The notes beneath the pieces were generated by a model that was given only the letters and a program-made list of their open reading frames with translations, was not told the origin of the DNA and ran no database searches. From an uncultured Prevotella sp. (lineage in GTDB: Bacteria > Bacteroidota > Bacteroidia > Bacteroidales > Bacteroidaceae), in assembly GCA_900318395.1 (NCBI GenBank), contig ONKL01000008.1, forward strand, positions 1 through 61,895: a stretch of 61,895 bases of DNA, in the 5' to 3' direction. Made by a program: the position numbers and the translations under genes. This document shows, piece after piece, positions 59,306-61,895 of the stretch. Numbering within the stretch: position 1 is the stretch's first letter; each line of letters opens with the position of its first letter.

Positions 59306-59354
59306 AACTATTCACTTTTCACTATTCACTTTTCACTATTCACTTTTCACTTCG
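59306..59354. repeat. Heptad tandem repeat filling the tolC-type/lpxA spacer
   Basis: Seven units alternating AACTATT/CACTATT and CACTTTT, ending CACTTCG; includes the stop codon of the upstream channel gene and reaches the lpxA ATG. Confidence 0.92.
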
Positions 59355-60753
59355 CTCCCCCTCCGAGGGCCATATAGAGGTTCACGACAGACTGCATCTT
59401 GTTGAACTGGTCAGTCACCTCAGCAATCTCGGCATTGAGCAGGTTGCTCTGGGCAGTAATCACCTCCAGATAGGTCGTGTTACTGCTCGACTCCATCAGA
59501 CGCTTGGTATCCTCGACGTTCTTGGTAAGCACCTTCACACGCTTGCCGTCAAGTTCGGCCTTCTCTGCAGAAGAGTTATAAGTCACGAGCGCATTCGACA
59601 CCTCGTTGCCAGCCTTCAGCACAGTTGACTGCCAGTTGTTGTAGGCCTGCTCGTACTGAGCCTTGGCCACTTTCAAACCAGCCACGAGCTGTCCGTGTTG
59701 GAAGATGGGCTGTACGAGTGAGCCCACAGCTGAGAGCAACCACTTTCCAGGGTTGACGATAGCACCACCACCGCTATTGGTGAAGGCGGCAGTTCCCGTC
59801 ACCTTAATGTTCGGGTAGAAACGGCTACGGGCCGTCTCCACATCATAGAAGCACTGGGCAAGCTGCATCTCCTGAGCATGCACATCGGCACGGTTGTTGA
59901 GCAATTGGATGCCCACACCTGCTGCCAGTTCGGTGGGCAGACTCTGGTTAGCTAAGCTACCGCGCTGGATGGTCTGTCCCTGCTGGCCCAAGAGCAGTGA
60001 GAGCGAATTCTCACACTCACGGATCTGACGGAGCAGATCGACCTTCTGAGCCTGAACACTATAATGGGCAGCCTCTGCACTCTGCACAGCCGTAGAACGA
60101 TAGCCCACACGGTTCTCATGCATGAACTTCATCTTATCCCACGTCTCTTTCGTCAACTGCTCCATATCGGTGACAATCTCCACCTGACGGTCGAGCATCA
60201 GCAACGTATAGTAGAGGTTAGCTATGCCTGAGATGATGTTACACTTCACCACCGTCTGATAGTCCTTCGAAGCGATGAGCTGCATCTGGGCACTGCGTTT
60301 CACACTGAGCAGATTGCCAAAGAGATCGATGTTCCAGCTGGCACTGACAGGCAACTGGTAGGTCTGCGATGCCTTGGCACCATCAAACGACGAGATAGTT
60401 CCCTGAGGTCCCAGAGAGACTGAGGGCAGGAAGGCCAGGCGGGCCACCTTCAGTGCCTCGTTCACCATCTTCACGTTCAGGGCAGCATTCAGCAGGTCCG
60501 GATTATGATCGAGACCCTGCTGGATAAGTTCCTGCAACTGAGGATCGGTAAACACGCTTCGCCAGGGCATATTGCCAAACGACGCAGTATCAGCAACGGC
60601 GAGCGTATCCGTCAGAGAGAACGGATCACGGACGATGCCGTCAGCCTTCACTTCAGGACGCTCATATTTATTATAGAGTCCGCAGCCTGCAAGCAGCGTT
60701 GCTGCAATGATAAAATTCAAATATTTAAAAATTAGGAAATTTTTTTGCTTCAT
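59347..60753 (-). CDS. TolC/NodT-type outer-membrane efflux lipoprotein
   Basis: 468 residues from ATG 60753, with a lipobox at LLAGC after a hydrophobic stretch. Two TolC-fold repeats are visible, with WRSVFTDPQLQELIQQGLDH, NPDLLNAALNVKMVNEAL, and the later RADVHAQEMQLAQCFYDVET and FYPNIKVTGTAAFTN. Forms the exit duct for the RND pump encoded 40 bp upstream, exporting drugs, bile or lipids across the outer membrane. Its stop is inside a heptad repeat and lpxA follows. Confidence 0.93.
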   Translation of the reverse strand: MKQKNFLIFKYLNFIIAATLLAGCGLYNKYERPEVKADGIVRDPFSLTDTLAVADTASFGNMPWRSVFTDPQLQELIQQGLDHNPDLLNAALNVKMVNEALKVARLAFLPSVSLGPQGTISSFDGAKASQTYQLPVSASWNIDLFGNLLSVKRSAQMQLIASKDYQTVVKCNIISGIANLYYTLLMLDRQVEIVTDMEQLTKETWDKMKFMHENRVGYRSTAVQSAEAAHYSVQAQKVDLLRQIRECENSLSLLLGQQGQTIQRGSLANQSLPTELAAGVGIQLLNNRADVHAQEMQLAQCFYDVETARSRFYPNIKVTGTAAFTNSGGGAIVNPGKWLLSAVGSLVQPIFQHGQLVAGLKVAKAQYEQAYNNWQSTVLKAGNEVSNALVTYNSSAEKAELDGKRVKVLTKNVEDTKRLMESSSNTTYLEVITAQSNLLNAEIAEVTDQFNKMQSVVNLYMALGGGAK

Positions 60754-60793
60754 AATTCTTACATTTTTACATTCTTGAATTTTTAAATATTTC

Positions 60794-61895
60794 TCACTTC
60801 TCTGGTACATAGTCTACAGGCTTCGCATGCGCATACTGAGCCAGCTCAGCAGCAACAGACTCATTCTCCTCATCCTCGAACTTCAGCGGCGAGATCTTCT
60901 CTTGCAGTGACTGGAAGATCACGAACAGCGTAGGAACGACGAAAAGCTGGAGAATCGTACCGATCAACATACCGCCTACGGCAGCAGCACCCAGTGTCTG
61001 GTTACCGTTCTTTCCTACACCAGATGCGAACATCATCGGGAGCAGACCGATAACCATAGCCAGAGAGGTCATCAGAATAGGACGCAGACGAGCACCTGCA
61101 CCCAGAATAGCCGACCACGAAATGGCCATACCCGTCTGACGACGCTCCAGGGCGAACTGCACAATCAGAATGGCATTCTTTGCCAACAGACCGATCAACA
61201 TAATGAGCGAGATCTGCATATAGATATCGTTGGCGTGACCAAAGAGGTTGGTGAAGAGGAAGCAGCCTGCCAGACCAAACGGCACAGAGAGTACTACTGA
61301 CAGTGGCAGGATGTACGACTCGTACTGTGCTGACAGAATCAGGTAGATGAAGATGAAGCACAGCAGGAAGATCACGCCTGTCGTATTCGAAGCCTTAGCC
61401 TCCTCACGGGTCAGACCCGAGAAATCGTAGGTGTAACCAGCAGGCAACGTCTGGGCAGCAATGTCGCGGATAGCCTGGATAGCCTCACCTGTAGAATAGC
61501 CGTTGGCCACCGTACCTGTCACGTTAATTGACGTAAACAGGTTGAAACGGTTGATATTCGATGGACCATAGACACGCTCCAGGTTACAGAACTCCTTGAC
61601 AGGTGCCATTCCTTCAGGCGTACGTACATATATACTATTAAGCGATTCCTCCGTCTGACGGGTCTCAGGCAGGCCTTGGATCATCACACGGTAGAGCTTA
61701 CCATAGGCATTGAAGTTAGAAGCATAGAGACCACCATAGTAACCCTGCAACGTAGAGAGTACGGTAGCAGGCGAGATGCCGCTCTGCTTACACTTGGCCA
61801 CATCGACGTGAACCATGTACTGCGGATAGTTCGGGTTATAAGAGGTCTGAGCCATCTGGAACTCCGGACGCTTGTTCAGCTCTGCAATGAAGTCC
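60794..61895 (-). CDS. RND efflux pump permease (AcrB/MexB type), C-terminal part
   Basis: The frame is open to the window edge, so the N-terminal two thirds lie beyond 61895; the ATG at 61855 is internal. Visible: periplasmic porter segment (YPQYMVHVDVAKCKQSGISP, GYYGGLYASNFNAYGKLYRV), then TM helices with YDFSGLTREEAKASNTTGVI, LSAQYESYILPLSVVLSVPF, the NAILIVQFALERRQTG motif and RLRPILMTSLAMVIGLLPMM. Proton-driven inner-membrane pump of a tripartite efflux system with the downstream TolC-type lipoprotein. Confidence 0.95.
   Translation of the reverse strand, partial: DFIAELNKRPEFQMAQTSYNPNYPQYMVHVDVAKCKQSGISPATVLSTLQGYYGGLYASNFNAYGKLYRVMIQGLPETRQTEESLNSIYVRTPEGMAPVKEFCNLERVYGPSNINRFNLFTSINVTGTVANGYSTGEAIQAIRDIAAQTLPAGYTYDFSGLTREEAKASNTTGVIFLLCFIFIYLILSAQYESYILPLSVVLSVPFGLAGCFLFTNLFGHANDIYMQISLIMLIGLLAKNAILIVQFALERRQTGMAISWSAILGAGARLRPILMTSLAMVIGLLPMMFASGVGKNGNQTLGAAAVGGMLIGTILQLFVVPTLFVIFQSLQEKISPLKFEDEENESVAAELAQYAHAKPVDYVPEK

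Noticed and set aside
1-61895. tRNA, rRNA genes or intact insertion sequences
   Set aside because: No cloverleaf with a T-arm, no rRNA stretch and no transposase was recognised on either strand.

Overview
The window reads as chromosomal DNA of a Bacteroidales bacterium, most likely a Prevotella-type species. Supporting signs are Bacteroidota promoters (TAnnTTTG -7 boxes), a MurF-alanine racemase fusion, a bifunctional L-fucokinase/GDP-fucose synthase (FKP), a PorE-like type IX secretion lipoprotein, an FtsX-DUF3098-UppP-TruB-QueA-FolK operon, and Bacteroidota-type Hcp/VgrG genes. Species is inferred; no rRNA or tRNA gene was found.

Layout. 1-7.6 kb is an accessory/defence region: a DNA cytosine methyltransferase (5' end outside the window), an AT-rich pair resembling the GAPS4 anti-phage system (GapS4a/GapS4b) coupled to a nucleoid-associated (NdpA-family) gene, debris of a type I restriction system, a ParE-type and a VapBC-type toxin-antitoxin pair, and a PIN-domain remnant. 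7.8-18.9 kb holds a large CbxX/CfxQ-type AAA+ ATPase, topoisomerase III, the PorE-like lipoprotein, an ECF sigma operon (DUF6249, PspC, sigma, small membrane protein), an rRNA methyltransferase, thyA and folA. 19.0-26.2 kb is a compact five-gene type VI secretion cassette (two Hcp/TssD-like proteins, a VgrG with a ~470-residue C-terminal extension, a 667-residue repeat protein, a 237-residue protein) with no other T6SS core gene in the window. 26.2-33.9 kb carries a TSCPD protein, a BtuB-like TonB receptor, dnaA, an MCE protein, an amidase, folB and a stand-alone ribonucleotide reductase C-terminal domain. 34.0-37.9 kb is a uronate operon (hexuronate MFS transporter, exported KduI, orphan PTS IIC). 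37.9-40.9 kb has a repeat-rich non-coding stretch and a phosphatase/kinase plus STAS partner-switch pair. 40.9-61.9 kb is mostly housekeeping: murF-alr, GSCFA protein, FKP, YfhO-family protein, rRNA methyltransferase, MTA/SAH nucleosidase, bipA, rpsO, the folK-to-ftsX operon, a radical SAM protein, lpxA and an RND efflux pump with its TolC-type channel.

Three things stand out. First, the T6SS cassette carries two unassigned proteins, one with a DxDG-type 22-residue repeat. Second, arrays of degenerate 7-bp tandem repeats are scattered from 15 to 59 kb; they sit inside conserved genes, where they are translated as extra peptides, or fill stop-to-start spacers. Third, several reading frames have homopolymer anomalies (GapS4b A6, NdpA G9, phosphatase A4) that are either sequencing errors or slippage sites.
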